Of a stretch of DNA of 64,000 bases, positions 9,469 through 18,088 are shown piece after piece (position 1 is the first letter of the stretch; every line of letters starts with the position of its first letter). The notes beneath the pieces are model-generated. The model did not search any database and was not told the DNA's origin. It worked only from the letters and a program-made list of their open reading frames with translations. The DNA comes from Isoptericola jiangsuensis (GTDB lineage Bacteria; Actinomycetota; Actinomycetes; Actinomycetales; Cellulomonadaceae), in the NCBI RefSeq assembly GCF_002563715.1, contig NZ_PDJJ01000001.1:1612001-1676000 (forward strand), in the 5' to 3' direction. The position numbers and the translations under genes were made by a program.

Positions 9469-9702
9469 GTGCGCTACTCCGACTTCTCCCAGCTCGTCGC
9501 CGAGGTCTTCGGCCCGGCCTACGGAGGCGTGCTCGTGCGCGAGCAGGTGCTGCCCGCCCTCGGCGACCGCACCCCGGCGCAGGCGCTCGAGGACGGCGCC
9601 GAGCCCCGTGACGTCTGGCACGCGCTGTGCGACGCGCTCGACGTCCCGCCGGAGCGGCGCTGGGGTCACGACCGCCACCGGCAGGCTCCGCCGCCGCGCT
9701 GA
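9469..9702 (+). CDS. DUF3046 family protein
   Basis: A 77-residue small protein (MRYSDFSQLVAEVFGPAYGGVLVREQVLPALGDRTPAQAL is its conserved half). It belongs to DUF3046, found almost always just upstream of recA in actinobacteria. No enzyme motif, membrane segment or signal peptide is visible; the function is unknown. A GAAGG stretch precedes the GTG start at 9469. Its conserved position beside recA suggests a link to recombination or to recA expression, but that is inference from neighbourhood only. The C-terminal dozen residues are basic and His/Pro-rich. Confidence 0.88.
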   Translation: MRYSDFSQLVAEVFGPAYGGVLVREQVLPALGDRTPAQALEDGAEPRDVWHALCDALDVPPERRWGHDRHRQAPPPR

Positions 9703-9720
9703 CGGGCGGACGCCGCCGGG

Positions 9721-9740
9721 CGCGACACGCCGCGACACGC
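9721..9740. repeat. Two exact tandem copies of a decamer upstream of recA
   Basis: CGCGACACGC occurs twice in direct tandem (9721-9730 and 9731-9740), 19 bases before the LexA box. The 10-base period is one helical turn, which would suit protein binding on one DNA face. No known factor is assigned. Confidence 0.4.
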
Positions 9741-9758
9741 GGCACCGCCGGACGTCGT

Positions 9759-9781
9759 TCGAACGGGTGTTCGGGTACTGT
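9759..9781 (+). promoter_or_regulatory. LexA box (SOS box) and -10 of the recA promoter
   Basis: TCGAACGGGTGTTCGG at 9759-9774 matches the actinobacterial LexA consensus TCGAAC-N4-GTTCGA at 11 of 12 defined positions. A TACTGT -10 candidate follows directly at 9776-9781, so bound LexA would block polymerase. This is the expected SOS control of recA. Confidence 0.9.
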
Positions 9782-9840
9782 GGTCCACAGGACGCCGTCG
9801 GCGTGACGTCGTCCACACCCGGACCCCACGGTCCACGTCC

Positions 9841-9863
9841 TTGTCGGTGGCGCCACGTACGGT
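9841..9863 (+). promoter_or_regulatory. RecA-NDp (PafBC-type, LexA-independent) promoter of recA
   Basis: TTGTCGGTG (9841-9849), eight bases, then TACGGT (9858-9863) exactly matches the mycobacterial RecA-NDp consensus tTGTCRGTG-N8-TANNNT. In mycobacteria this promoter drives recA and many repair genes independently of LexA through the PafBC heterodimer. It lies between the LexA box and the recA coding sequence. The pafBC genes are not in this window. Confidence 0.8.
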
Positions 9864-9927
9864 CGTCCTCGACATGAGCAGCAGACCCCCGGCGCGCGGC
9901 CGCGCCAAGAACGCGAAGGTGACCGAC

Positions 9928-11058
9928 ATGCCTGGACCGGAAGACCGCGAGAAGGCCCTCGAAGCCGCTCTCGCCCAGATCGACCGCAACTTCGGCAAGG
10001 GCTCGATCATGCGACTCGGCGAGGAGGGGCGCGCCCCGGTCGAGGTCATCCCCACCGGAGCCATCGCCCTCGACGTCGCGCTCGGGATCGGCGGCCTGCC
10101 GCGCGGGCGCATCATCGAGGTCTACGGGCCGGAGTCCTCCGGCAAGACGACCGTCGCCCTGCACGCGGTGGCCAACGCCCAGAAGAACGGCGGCATCGCG
10201 GCGTTCATCGACGCCGAGCACGCCCTGGACCCCGAGTACGCGAAGAAGCTGGGCGTCGACACCGACGCCCTCCTCGTCTCCCAGCCCGACACCGGTGAGC
10301 AGGCGCTCGAGATCGCCGACATGCTCATCCGGTCCGGCGCCCTCGACATCATCGTCATCGACTCCGTCGCGGCGCTCGTGCCCAAGGCCGAGATCGAGGG
10401 CGAGATGGGCGACAGCCACGTCGGTCTCCAGGCCCGCCTCATGTCCCAGGCGCTGCGCAAGATCGCCGGCGCGCTGAGCGCGTCGGGCACCACCGCGATC
10501 TTCATCAACCAGCTCCGCGAGAAGATCGGCGTGTTCTTCGGCTCGCCCGAGACCACCACCGGCGGCAAGGCGCTGAAGTTCTACGCGTCGGTGCGCCTCG
10601 ACATCCGCCGCATCGAGACCCTCAAGGAGGGCACCGACGCAGTCGGCAACCGGACCCGCGTCAAGGTCGTCAAGAACAAGATGGCGCCGCCGTTCAAGCA
10701 GGCCGAGTTCGACATCATCTACGGCGTCGGCATCTCCCGCGAGGGCGGCCTCATCGACATGGGCGTGGAGCACGGGTTCGTGCGCAAGTCCGGCTCCTGG
10801 TTCACCTACGACGGCGACCAGCTCGGCCAGGGCAAGGAGAACGCCCGGTCGTTCCTGCGGGACAACCCCGACCTGGCGAACGAGCTCGAGAAGCGGATCA
10901 AGGAGAAGCTCGGCGTCGGCGCCAAGGTCGACACCCCGGCCGACGGCGCGGAGCCCGGCACGGAGGCTGCGGCGGTCGCCTCCGCGGACGAGGCCCCGGC
11001 GGCCCCGGCCAAGGCGCCGGCACGCGCGGCGGCGAAGAGCAAGAAGTCGCCGTTCTGA
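9928..11058 (+). CDS. recA: Recombinase RecA
   Basis: A 376-residue strand-exchange protein that coats single-stranded DNA, drives homologous recombination and stimulates LexA self-cleavage. The family core is complete: [24 protein letters not shown] at the N-terminus, Walker A GPESSGKT (near residue 70), [20 protein letters not shown], and [29 protein letters not shown]. No intein interrupts it. The C-terminal 45 residues are Ala/Pro-rich, as in other actinobacteria. I chose the ATG at 9928 because it gives the usual N-terminus and has GAAGG eight bases upstream. An in-frame ATG at 9874 lies ten bases after the LexA-independent -10 box and could add 18 residues. recX follows after 10 bases. 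Confidence 0.97.
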   Translation: MPGPEDREKALEAALAQIDRNFGKGSIMRLGEEGRAPVEVIPTGAIALDVALGIGGLPRGRIIEVYGPESSGKTTVALHAVANAQKNGGIAAFIDAEHALDPEYAKKLGVDTDALLVSQPDTGEQALEIADMLIRSGALDIIVIDSVAALVPKAEIEGEMGDSHVGLQARLMSQALRKIAGALSASGTTAIFINQLREKIGVFFGSPETTTGGKALKFYASVRLDIRRIETLKEGTDAVGNRTRVKVVKNKMAPPFKQAEFDIIYGVGISREGGLIDMGVEHGFVRKSGSWFTYDGDQLGQGKENARSFLRDNPDLANELEKRIKEKLGVGAKVDTPADGAEPGTEAAAVASADEAPAAPAKAPARAAAKSKKSPF

Positions 11059-11068
11059 CGGCCCCGCG

Positions 11069-11689
11069 ATGAACGAGGACGACCAGGGCGGTCGCGGCGT
11101 GGGGAAGCGTCGCGGCCGCCCGTCCGTCGCGGAACGACTCGAGTCGGGCGACCTCTCTCTCGACGGCGCCACGGAGCTGGCCCGGGAGTCGGTCCTGCGC
11201 ACGCTGACGGCCGCGCCGAGGAGCCGGGCCGAGCTCGCCCGGGCGCTGGCCCGCAAGGGGTTCCCCGAGCACGTCGTGGAGCCGGTGCTCGACCGGTTCG
11301 AGGAGGTGGCGCTGGTCGACGACGCCGCCTACGCCGACATGATCGTGCGCACCCGCCACGCCGAGCGGGGGCAGGCACGCCGGGCGATCTCGATGGAGCT
11401 GCGCCGGCGCGGGATCGACACCGAGACCGCGGGCGAGGCCCTGTCCCAGATCGACGGCGACGACGAGGCGGAGGCGGCCGCCGTCCTGGCGCGCAAGCAC
11501 GTGGCCCGCACCCGTGGCCTGGACCGGGACAAGCGGGTACGGCGCGCCGTGGGCGCCCTGTCGCGCAAGGGGCACAGCCCGGGCGTGGCGTTCGCCGCGG
11601 TCACCGAGGCGCTGCGCGCGGAGGGTGAGGACGAGGGCTCGGGCGACGGGTTCCCCTCGACGACGACTGAGGCGGCAGCAGACCGGTGA
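11069..11689 (+). CDS. recX: Recombination regulatory protein RecX
   Basis: A 206-residue RecX protein, which binds inside the RecA filament groove and limits RecA activity. It has the three-helix repeat pattern of the family: SVLRTLTAAPRSRAELARALARKGFPEHVVEPVLDRFEE, then LVDDAAYADMIVRTRHAERGQARRAISMELRRRGI, then a third repeat ending in GALSRKGHSPGVAFAAVTEAL. The first 35 residues are a basic, family-variable extension. Only 10 bases separate it from recA, so it is presumably read through from the recA promoters and SOS-induced. The Ser/Thr/Glu-rich last 20 residues are not conserved family sequence. Confidence 0.93.
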   Translation: MNEDDQGGRGVGKRRGRPSVAERLESGDLSLDGATELARESVLRTLTAAPRSRAELARALARKGFPEHVVEPVLDRFEEVALVDDAAYADMIVRTRHAERGQARRAISMELRRRGIDTETAGEALSQIDGDDEAEAAAVLARKHVARTRGLDRDKRVRRAVGALSRKGHSPGVAFAAVTEALRAEGEDEGSGDGFPSTTTEAAADR

Positions 11690-11732
11690 TCCGGAGCGAC
11701 CCGCGATCCCGTCGGACCGTCGCGTGTCGCGG

Positions 11733-11779
11733 GAACGGCGGAGGCCGGCACCCCCCAGGAGTGCCGGCCTCCGCCGTTC
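11733..11779. terminator. Bidirectional stem-loop between recX and gluD
   Basis: Two 19-base arms (11733-11751 and 11761-11779) pair perfectly around a 9-base loop. The genes on both sides converge on it, so it can serve both. No T run follows on either strand, so it is a strong hairpin but not a classical intrinsic terminator. Confidence 0.75.
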
Positions 11780-11816
11780 GTCGACGACCGCCCTGTCGGG
11801 ACGGCGTGCGTACCGG

Positions 11817-12761
11817 TCAGTCCCAGCGTGCCGGCCGGTCGGGGTCGCCCGGGCCCGCGCCCTCTCCGTGGGTGAGGCCGTGCGGCGCCTCGGCGGCGAC
11901 CGCGGTCGCGCCCTCCCCGACGCCGGCGTCGAGACCGGCCGCGGTGGTGCCGGTGCGGCCCGCGGTGCGGCGCACCGTCCGGCTCAGGCGCTCGGCGAGC
12001 TTGGTCAGGCCCCAGTTGATGAGGATGAACAGCAGCGCGGCCACGGTGAGGGTCTGCAGGATGTTGCCCTCGCCGGAGCCGAGCCGTCGCGCGTGCTGGA
12101 GCAGCTCGCTGTAGGAGATGATCGCGCCGAGCGCGGAGTCCTTCAGGACGACGACCAGCTGGGAGACGAGCGCCGGGAGCATGGCCACGAGCGCCTGCGG
12201 GACCTCCACGGACCGCAGGGACTGGCCGCGGGTGAGGCCGACGGACAGGGCGGCCTCGCGCTGGCCGCGGGGCAGGCCGTGCACGCCGGAGCGGACCAGC
12301 TCCGCCACGACCGAGCCGTTGTACAGGACCAGGGCGATGACGACGCCCCAGTAGGACGGCGACGGCACGCCGGCGTTCGCGAGCAGCAGCCAGAAGAACA
12401 CCATCATGAGCAGGACGGGCACGGCCCGGAAGAACTCCACGACGGCGCCGCACACGATGCGGACGGTCCGGGACGAGGCGAGCCGGCCGAGGCCGAACAG
12501 CAGGCCGAAGATCCCGGCCCCGACGATGGCGGCCCCGGCCGCGCGCACGGTGTAGAGGAAGCCGGGGATGTAGTAGTTGGTCCACGCGTTGGCGTCCACC
12601 GCGGCGAGCCACAGGTCCGCGTCGAGCTGACCCTTGTCGGCCAGGCGGGTCAGGACGAACGCGGCACCGGCCGCGACGACGAGCGCCCCGACGACGTTGC
12701 CGAGCAGGATGCGACGCCGGGCCCGCGGGCCGGGGGCGTCGAACAGGACGGACGCGCTCAT
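11817..12761 (-). CDS. gluD: Glutamate-type ABC transporter permease GluD
   Basis: A 314-residue inner-membrane permease of the polar amino-acid ABC class (HisMQ family). About five hydrophobic helices are visible. The cytoplasmic EAA loop, which docks to the ATPase, reads EAALSVGLTRGQSLRSVEVPQAL. The permease core ends near residue 265 and is followed by a roughly 45-residue hydrophilic Ala/Gly/Glu tail with no known role. Its ATG overlaps the gluC stop (ATGA at 12758-12761), so it is coupled to gluC. The four-gene set and its location next to recX match Corynebacterium gluABCD. Glutamate as substrate is inferred from that similarity; related amino acids are possible. Confidence 0.88.
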   Translation of the reverse strand: MSASVLFDAPGPRARRRILLGNVVGALVVAAGAAFVLTRLADKGQLDADLWLAAVDANAWTNYYIPGFLYTVRAAGAAIVGAGIFGLLFGLGRLASSRTVRIVCGAVVEFFRAVPVLLMMVFFWLLLANAGVPSPSYWGVVIALVLYNGSVVAELVRSGVHGLPRGQREAALSVGLTRGQSLRSVEVPQALVAMLPALVSQLVVVLKDSALGAIISYSELLQHARRLGSGEGNILQTLTVAALLFILINWGLTKLAERLSRTVRRTAGRTGTTAAGLDAGVGEGATAVAAEAPHGLTHGEGAGPGDPDRPARWD

Positions 12762-13435
12762 CGGGCCACCGCCAGTCGTCGGGAGAGGGAGGTGGTCAGC
12801 ACACCGACGGGTGTCACGAGGATGACGTAGCCGATCGCGAAGGTGAAGAAGATCGCGTAGATGTAGTCGGGCCGGAACTCGATCATCGTCTTCATCACCG
12901 AGGACGTCTCGGTGGCGACGGAGGCGGCGGCCGCCACGGTCGTGTTCTTGATGAGGGCGATGAGCACGTTGCCCAGCGGGGCGACGGCGCCCCGGAACGC
13001 CTGCGGCAGGATGATCATCCGCGCGGCGGGCAGGAACGACAGCCCGATGGACCGCGCGGCCTCCGCCTGGCCGACGGGGACGGTGTTGACCCCGGAGCGG
13101 ATGGCCTCGCAGACGAACGCCGCGTGGTAGACGGTCAGGGCGACGACGGCGAGCCAGAAGAAGTTGACGTTGAAGTCGCTCGACAGCGTGAGCTGGAGCT
13201 GGCCCCAGGCGCCGAGCACCATGAAGACCATGATGATCGTCAGCGGGGTGTTGCGGAACACGGTGACGTAGGCGCTGCCGGCCCACCGCAGGCTGCCGAC
13301 GGGCGAGATCCGCAGGAGCGCGAGCAGCGTCCCGAGGACGAGGGAGAAGATCGCCGCCCAGAAGGCGAGCTGGATGTTGACCCAGAACGCCCCGAGCACG
13401 TCGTACTCGCGGATGATGTCGAGGTACTCCGCCAC
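12758..13435 (-). CDS. gluC: Glutamate-type ABC transporter permease GluC
   Basis: A 225-residue inner-membrane permease that pairs with GluD to form the transport channel. Hydrophobic helices occur near residues 14-40, 55-80, 90-110 and in the C-terminal half. The EAA loop reads EAARSIGLSFLPAARMIILPQAFRGAVAPLGN. The start is a GTG at 13435 with AGGAG about ten bases upstream. It is separated from gluB by 116 bases that hold a 22-base-pair hairpin, so its expression may be lower than that of the binding protein. Confidence 0.9.
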   Translation of the reverse strand: MAEYLDIIREYDVLGAFWVNIQLAFWAAIFSLVLGTLLALLRISPVGSLRWAGSAYVTVFRNTPLTIIMVFMVLGAWGQLQLTLSSDFNVNFFWLAVVALTVYHAAFVCEAIRSGVNTVPVGQAEAARSIGLSFLPAARMIILPQAFRGAVAPLGNVLIALIKNTTVAAAASVATETSSVMKTMIEFRPDYIYAIFFTFAIGYVILVTPVGVLTTSLSRRLAVAR

Positions 13436-13497
13436 GTGAGGCAGGCTCCTTCGCAGGTGGTGGTGTCAGGACGCTCGGTGCGCGACGAGCGGGAGGG

Positions 13498-13546
13498 CCG
13501 GGTGCCCGGTCGGACCGCCGGGACGGCGGTCCGACCGGGCACCCGG
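13498..13546 (-). terminator. 22-bp intra-operon hairpin between gluB and gluC
   Basis: Arms 13498-13519 and 13525-13546 are fully complementary around a 5-base loop. The hairpin stands five bases after the gluB stop and well before the gluC start. In transporter operons, stem-loops after the binding-protein gene protect the 3' end of that message or partly terminate transcription, giving excess binding protein. There is no U tract. Confidence 0.7.
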
Positions 13547-13551
13547 GCGGC

Positions 13552-14394
13552 TCACATGTCGCAGGGCTCGAACTCCGGCGGGCTGTTGAGGTCGGCGTTC
13601 GGCACGTAGCCGGTGCCCTCGGTGGCCGTGTCGAGGGCCTCCTGCCAGGCGCCCTCGTCGATCATCTTGGTGATGGCCTCGTCGATGGCCTCGCACTGGT
13701 CGGAGTCCTTCGGCAGGCCGACGCCGTACTTCTCCTCCGAGAAGGTGTTGCCGACGACCTTGACCTTGCCGGCGTTGGCGGGCTGGGCGCCGAGGCCCGC
13801 GAGGATGATGTCGTCGGTGGTGACCGCGTCGACGGTGCCGGCGACGAGCGCGGTGACGCACTCGGCGTAGCCGGGCTGCTCGAGCAGGTTCACGCCCTCG
13901 GAGTACTCCTCCTTGATGCGCTCGGCCGAGGTCGACCCGGTGACGGAGCAGAGGTTTTTGCCGTCGAGGGTGTCCGGACCGGTGATGTCGGTGTTGTCGG
14001 CCGCGACGAGGAGGTCCTGACCGGCGACGAAGTACGGGCCGGCGAAGGAGACCTGCTCGCGACGCTCGTCGGTGATCGAGTAGGTCGCGAAGATCATGTC
14101 GACCTGGCCGGTGGAGAGCAGCGTCTCGCGCTGGGCGGACGGCGACTCCATCCAGGTGATCTGGTCCTCGGAGTAGCCGAGCTCGCCGGCCACGTACTTG
14201 GCGACCTCCACGTCGAAGCCGGAGGGGGTGTCGCCCTCCATGAAGCCGAGGCCGGGCTGGTCGAACTTGATGCCGATGGTGATGCCCTCGTCTCCGCCGT
14301 CCCCGCTCCCGCCGTCGTCGCTGGAGCAGGCCGCGAGCGTGAGAGCGGCGGTCGCCGCCAGAGCGATCGCCCCCGTGGTGCGCGTGCGTCGCAT
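13552..14394 (-). CDS. gluB: Glutamate-type ABC transporter substrate-binding lipoprotein GluB
   Basis: A 280-residue extracellular binding protein of solute-binding family 3. A basic start and hydrophobic stretch end in a lipobox LAAC, so Cys23 should be lipidated; an Asp/Gly/Ser linker follows. The mature part has ITIGIKFDQPGLGFMEGDTPSGFDVEVAKYVA near its start, GQVDMIFATYSITDERREQVSFAGPYF in the ligand pocket region, and a second lobe ending in GTGYVPNADL. The ATG at 14394 has AAGGGAA upstream. It captures the amino acid and delivers it to the GluC-GluD permease. It is the second gene of the operon, as in Corynebacterium. Confidence 0.93.
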   Translation of the reverse strand: MRRTRTTGAIALAATAALTLAACSSDDGGSGDGGDEGITIGIKFDQPGLGFMEGDTPSGFDVEVAKYVAGELGYSEDQITWMESPSAQRETLLSTGQVDMIFATYSITDERREQVSFAGPYFVAGQDLLVAADNTDITGPDTLDGKNLCSVTGSTSAERIKEEYSEGVNLLEQPGYAECVTALVAGTVDAVTTDDIILAGLGAQPANAGKVKVVGNTFSEEKYGVGLPKDSDQCEAIDEAITKMIDEGAWQEALDTATEGTGYVPNADLNSPPEFEPCDM

Positions 14395-14426
14395 GATGTT
14401 CCCTTCGTCGTTTCTGCGGTGCTGGG

Positions 14427-15203
14427 TCAGTGGGTGAGGATCTTCGACAGGAAGTCCTTGGCGCGGTCGCTGCGGGGGTTCGTGAAGAACTCCTCCGGCG
14501 TGGCCTGCTCGACGACCTGCCCGTCGGCCATGAACACGACGCGGTCGGCGGCCTTGCGCGCGAACCCCATCTCGTGGGTGACGACGATCATCGTCATGCC
14601 GTCGCGCGCCAGGCCGACCATGACGTCGAGGACCTCGTTGATCATCTCGGGGTCGAGGGCGGAGGTCGGCTCGTCGAACAGCATCACCTTGGGGTGCATG
14701 GCCAGGGAGCGCGCGATGGCGACGCGCTGCTGCTGCCCGCCCGAGAGCTGGGCGGGCAGCTTGGCAGCCTGGTTCTTCACGCCGACGCGGTCCAGCAGCT
14801 TCAGCGCCTCGGCCTCGGCCTCCGCCTTGGAGACCTTGCGGACCTTGCGCGGGCCGAGCGTCACGTTGTCGAGCACCGTCTTGTGCGCGAACAGGTTGAA
14901 CGACTGGAAGACCATGCCGACGTCGGCGCGCAGCCGGGCGAGGTCGCGCCCCTCGGCGGGCATCTCCTGGCCGTCGACGCGGATCGTGCCCGTGTCGATC
15001 GTCTCGAGACGGTTGATCGCCCGGCACAGGGTCGACTTGCCCGACCCGGACGGGCCGATGACGACGAGGACCTCGCCCTGCCGGACGGTGAGGTCGATGT
15101 CCTGCAGGACGTGCAGCTCGCCGAAGTGCTTGTTGACGCCGTCCAGCACGACGAGCGGGTCCCCGAGGTGCGCGTCGGGCCGGGTCGCTCCGGTGTGATC
15201 CAT
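14427..15203 (-). CDS. gluA: Glutamate-type ABC transporter ATP-binding protein GluA
   Basis: A 258-residue cytoplasmic ATPase that powers the GluC-GluD permease. It shows Walker [10 protein letters not shown], a Q-loop in [18 protein letters not shown], the signature LSGGQQQR, Walker [15 protein letters not shown], and the switch histidine in [16 protein letters not shown]. These are the hallmarks of the polar amino-acid subclass. The ATG at 15203 sits six bases after a TAGGTT box and has no ribosome-binding site, so its transcript is probably leaderless. It is the first gene of the operon, divergent from miaB. Confidence 0.94.
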   Translation of the reverse strand: MDHTGATRPDAHLGDPLVVLDGVNKHFGELHVLQDIDLTVRQGEVLVVIGPSGSGKSTLCRAINRLETIDTGTIRVDGQEMPAEGRDLARLRADVGMVFQSFNLFAHKTVLDNVTLGPRKVRKVSKAEAEAEALKLLDRVGVKNQAAKLPAQLSGGQQQRVAIARSLAMHPKVMLFDEPTSALDPEMINEVLDVMVGLARDGMTMIVVTHEMGFARKAADRVVFMADGQVVEQATPEEFFTNPRSDRAKDFLSKILTH

Positions 15204-15340
15204 CCCATGAACCTAACCAGTCGTTGTTACACGGACCAGCACCGTTCGTCCCAAGTCGGCAACGAATCGGTAACGACGTGCCAGGTCGCGCCCGGGGCCG
15301 GGTCGATCGCGGCCCGGTGCGGGACGTACCCTGGACGACG
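15204..15340. promoter_or_regulatory. Divergent gluA / miaB promoter region
   Basis: For gluA, TAGGTT lies at 15210-15215 on the minus strand, six bases before the ATG at 15203. For miaB, TACCCT lies at 15327-15332, eight bases before the ATG at 15341. Both suggest transcripts with little or no leader. I see no clear operator repeat. Confidence 0.5.
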
Positions 15341-16969
15341 ATGTCCACCACCCTGCCTACCCCCGTGAGCGATGCCATGCCCGTCGAGACCCCGGCCCCC
15401 GACCGCACGTACGTCGTGCGCACCCTCGGCTGCCAGATGAACGTGCACGACTCGGAGCACATGGCCGGCATGCTGGAGCAGGCGGGGTACCGCAAGGCGT
15501 CGGCCGCGGAGGACGCCTTGGACAGCGCCGACGTGGTCGTCATCAACACGTGCGCGGTCCGGGAGAACGCCGCGACGCGCCTCTACGGCAACCTGGGCCA
15601 GCTCGCGAGCGTCAAGGCGTCGCGGCCGGGCATGCAGATCGCCGTCGGCGGGTGCCTGGCGCAGAAGGACCGCGGCGAGATCGTCACCCGGGCGCCCTGG
15701 GTGGACGTCGTGTTCGGCACGCACAACCTCGACGCGCTGCCGGTGCTGCTCGAGCGCGCCCGGCACAACGAGGCCGCGCAGGTCGAGATCGCCGAGTCGC
15801 TCCAGGTCTTCCCCTCGACGCTGCCGACGCGACGCGAGTCCGTCTACGCGGGCTGGGTGTCCATCTCGGTGGGCTGCAACAACACGTGCACCTTCTGCAT
15901 CGTGCCGCACCTGCGCGGCAAGGAGCGCGACCGCCGGCCCGGCGAGATCCTCGCCGAGGTCCAGGCGCTCGTCGACGCCGGCGCCGTCGAGGTGACCCTG
16001 CTCGGGCAGAACGTCAACAGCTACGGCGTCGAGTTCGGCGACCGCGGCGCGTTCGCCAAGCTGCTGCGCGCCTGCGGCGAGATCGAGGGCCTGGAGCGGG
16101 TGCGGTTCACGTCCCCGCACCCCGCGGCGTTCACCGACGACGTCATCGAGGCGATGGCCGCGACGCCCAACGTCATGCCGCAGCTCCACATGCCGCTGCA
16201 GTCCGGCTCGGACCGGGTGCTGCGCGCCATGCGCCGCAGCTACCGCTCGGAGAAGTTCCTCGGCATCCTCGACCGCGTGCGCGCCGCGATGCCGGACGCC
16301 GCGATCACGACCGACATCATCGTCGGGTTCCCGGGCGAGACCGAGGAGGACTTCGCCGAGACCCTGCGCGTCGTCGAGGCGTCGCGGTTCAGCTCGGCGT
16401 TCATGTTCCAGTACTCCCCGCGCCCGGGCACCCCCGCCGCGACGATGGACGGCCACCTGCCCAAGGAGGTCGTCCAGGAACGGTTCGAGCGCCTGCTCGC
16501 CCTCCAGGAGCGCATCGGCGCGCAGGAGTCCGCCGCGCAGGTCGGCCGGACCGTCGAGGTGCTCGTCGCCGAGGGGTCGGGCAAGAAGGACGGCGCCACC
16601 CACCGGCTGTCCGGCCGCGCGCGCGACAACCGGCTCGTGCACCTCGCCCTGCCCGCCGGGGTCCTGCCCGACGGTCCGCTCCCGGACCAGCCGGCCACCC
16701 TCGACGACCCGCGTCTCGCCGACGCCCCGGACCCGCGCCTGCCCCGGCCCGGCGACATGGTGACCGTCGAGGTCACGCGTTCGGCACCGCACCACCTCAT
16801 CGCGGACTCCGCGACCGGTGGCGGCACCTACGCGGTGCGACGCACCCGGTCGGGCGACGCCTGGGTGGCCCGGGAGAAGGCCCGCCTCGGCGGCGGCGAC
16901 GAGCACGGCCACGGTGCGCCCGCGCCCGACGGCCCCGTCGTCCTCGGGATGCCCACCCTGCGCCGCTGA
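15341..16969 (+). CDS. miaB: tRNA-2-methylthio-N6-dimethylallyladenosine synthase MiaB
   Basis: A 542-residue radical SAM methylthiotransferase that adds the 2-methylthio group to i6A37 of tRNAs reading UNN codons. The order is canonical: an N-terminal UPF0004 domain with its own cluster cysteines ([28 protein letters not shown]), the radical SAM core with CNNTCTFC (Cys179, Cys183, Cys186), then a TRAM domain. The C-terminal part is about 60-70 residues longer than in E. coli and Ala/Pro/Asp-rich, which is common in actinobacteria. It works after MiaA, whose gene is 2.3 kb downstream. Confidence 0.96.
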   Translation: MSTTLPTPVSDAMPVETPAPDRTYVVRTLGCQMNVHDSEHMAGMLEQAGYRKASAAEDALDSADVVVINTCAVRENAATRLYGNLGQLASVKASRPGMQIAVGGCLAQKDRGEIVTRAPWVDVVFGTHNLDALPVLLERARHNEAAQVEIAESLQVFPSTLPTRRESVYAGWVSISVGCNNTCTFCIVPHLRGKERDRRPGEILAEVQALVDAGAVEVTLLGQNVNSYGVEFGDRGAFAKLLRACGEIEGLERVRFTSPHPAAFTDDVIEAMAATPNVMPQLHMPLQSGSDRVLRAMRRSYRSEKFLGILDRVRAAMPDAAITTDIIVGFPGETEEDFAETLRVVEASRFSSAFMFQYSPRPGTPAATMDGHLPKEVVQERFERLLALQERIGAQESAAQVGRTVEVLVAEGSGKKDGATHRLSGRARDNRLVHLALPAGVLPDGPLPDQPATLDDPRLADAPDPRLPRPGDMVTVEVTRSAPHHLIADSATGGGTYAVRRTRSGDAWVAREKARLGGGDEHGHGAPAPDGPVVLGMPTLRR

Positions 16970-17039
16970 CCGACGCCGCGCGGTTCGCGCTCGCGCGCGA
17001 CGCCGCCGACCGCGACCCGCCCGCGCCGAGGCCCCGGGG

Positions 17040-17528
17040 TCAGGACCCGGCGGCGTCCGCGAGCGTCGCGACGCTCGCGAAGAACTGCGACGTCGTCACC
17101 AGGCCGCACGACAGGGTCTCGGCGATCTGGTCGTCGGTCACGCCGTGCTCCAGGTCCACCGACACCTCTCCGTACAGGGCCAGGCCCTCGTCCTCGGCGC
17201 GGGCGTACACCTTGGGCCACAGCCGCTCACGGTTCCAGTCGTTGCACGCCTGGAGCACGGCCGGTCGCGCCGTGTCGGGCAGGGTGCCCGCCCAGCGGCC
17301 CCGCACCTGGAGGATCTCCGCGTCCTCGCCCAGCAGCAGGAACCAGAATCGGTTCCCGTCCCACGTGCCGGTGAGGTCGCCGTCGTCGTCGGTGCGGAAC
17401 CGGTAACCGCGCCGCACCAGCTCGTCGCCGATCCGCTCCGCCCGCAGCGGGCCCGGCAGGTCCGCGGGGGCGTCGGCCCGGCCCCGACGCCGCACCGACT
17501 CCAGCGCCCGCCGCCAGCGGGGGCTCAC
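17040..17528 (-). CDS. YbjN domain-containing protein (second of a pair)
   Basis: A 162-residue soluble protein with a YbjN/type-III-secretion-chaperone-like fold. Its core reads LVRRGYRFRTDDDGDLTGTWDGNRFWFLLLGEDAEILQVRGRW, then VLQACNDWNRERLWPKVYARAEDEGLALYGEVSVDLEHGVTDDQIAETL. The family is of uncertain function; some members act as folding or stress chaperones. The GTG start at 17528 overlaps the stop of the neighbouring paralogue (GTGA at 17525-17528), so the two are translationally coupled. The first 27 residues are Arg-rich. Confidence 0.85.
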   Translation of the reverse strand: MSPRWRRALESVRRRGRADAPADLPGPLRAERIGDELVRRGYRFRTDDDGDLTGTWDGNRFWFLLLGEDAEILQVRGRWAGTLPDTARPAVLQACNDWNRERLWPKVYARAEDEGLALYGEVSVDLEHGVTDDQIAETLSCGLVTTSQFFASVATLADAAGS

Positions 17529-18088
17529 GACGCCACCTGCAGCGGGTCGACGAAGTACCGGTCCAGGTGCTCGAAGAACATGGCCCCGGTGGACAGGCCG
17601 CAGTGCAGCAGCTGGCCGAGCTGGGCGTCGGACGCCCCGTGCTCGAGGCTGACGGTCGTCTCCGCGCACACCACCACGGCGCCGTCGTCGCGCACCCGCG
17701 CGTACGTCTTGGGCCAGATGTGCTCGGCGTTCCACTCGTTGCAGAGCTCGAGCACCTCGCCGAGACGTTCGATCGTCGCCTCGCGGTGCCACTGGCCACG
17801 GACCTGCAGCACCTCGCCGCCGGAGCCGAGGACGAGGAAGTAGAACAGCCGGCCGTGCCACATCCCGCCGAGGTCGCCATCGGAGTCCACGAAGTAGGTG
17901 AACCCGCACGAGTCCATCCAGGCGCTCACCCGTTCCCGGGTGACCGGGACGGGACGCACCCCCGCGACCTCGCCCACGGAGCCCGCGAGGAGCACCGCCT
18001 CGAGGTCGGCGCCCGACAGGTCGACGTCGACGTCGTCGGTACGGGCACCGGACGTCCGGCTGGTGCGGCGCGACCCGAAGAACCTCAC
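17525..18088 (-). CDS. YbjN domain-containing protein (first of a pair)
   Basis: A 187-residue protein and clear paralogue of the next gene, sharing the GFTYFVDSDGDLGGMWHGRLFYFLVLG, EVLQVRGQWHRE, CNEWNAEHIWPKTYARVRDDG and SLEHGASDAQL segments in the same order. The N-terminal 45 residues are variable. Tandem, overlapping YbjN-like genes imply gene duplication and possibly a hetero-oligomer. The GTG at 18088 follows a TAGCGT box by six bases, so translation is probably leaderless. The pair lies between miaB and miaA, a position it keeps in other actinobacteria. Molecular function is unknown. Confidence 0.86.
   Translation of the reverse strand: MRFFGSRRTSRTSGARTDDVDVDLSGADLEAVLLAGSVGEVAGVRPVPVTRERVSAWMDSCGFTYFVDSDGDLGGMWHGRLFYFLVLGSGGEVLQVRGQWHREATIERLGEVLELCNEWNAEHIWPKTYARVRDDGAVVVCAETTVSLEHGASDAQLGQLLHCGLSTGAMFFEHLDRYFVDPLQVAS

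Noticed and set aside
4737-9611. 1624-codon open frame antisense to lhr, and similar long antisense frames elsewhere (for example 6346-11256 minus)
   Set aside because: Very high GC content suppresses stop codons in shadow frames. The translations are Arg/Pro/Ala-rich with no domains, while the overlapping genes have clear motifs.
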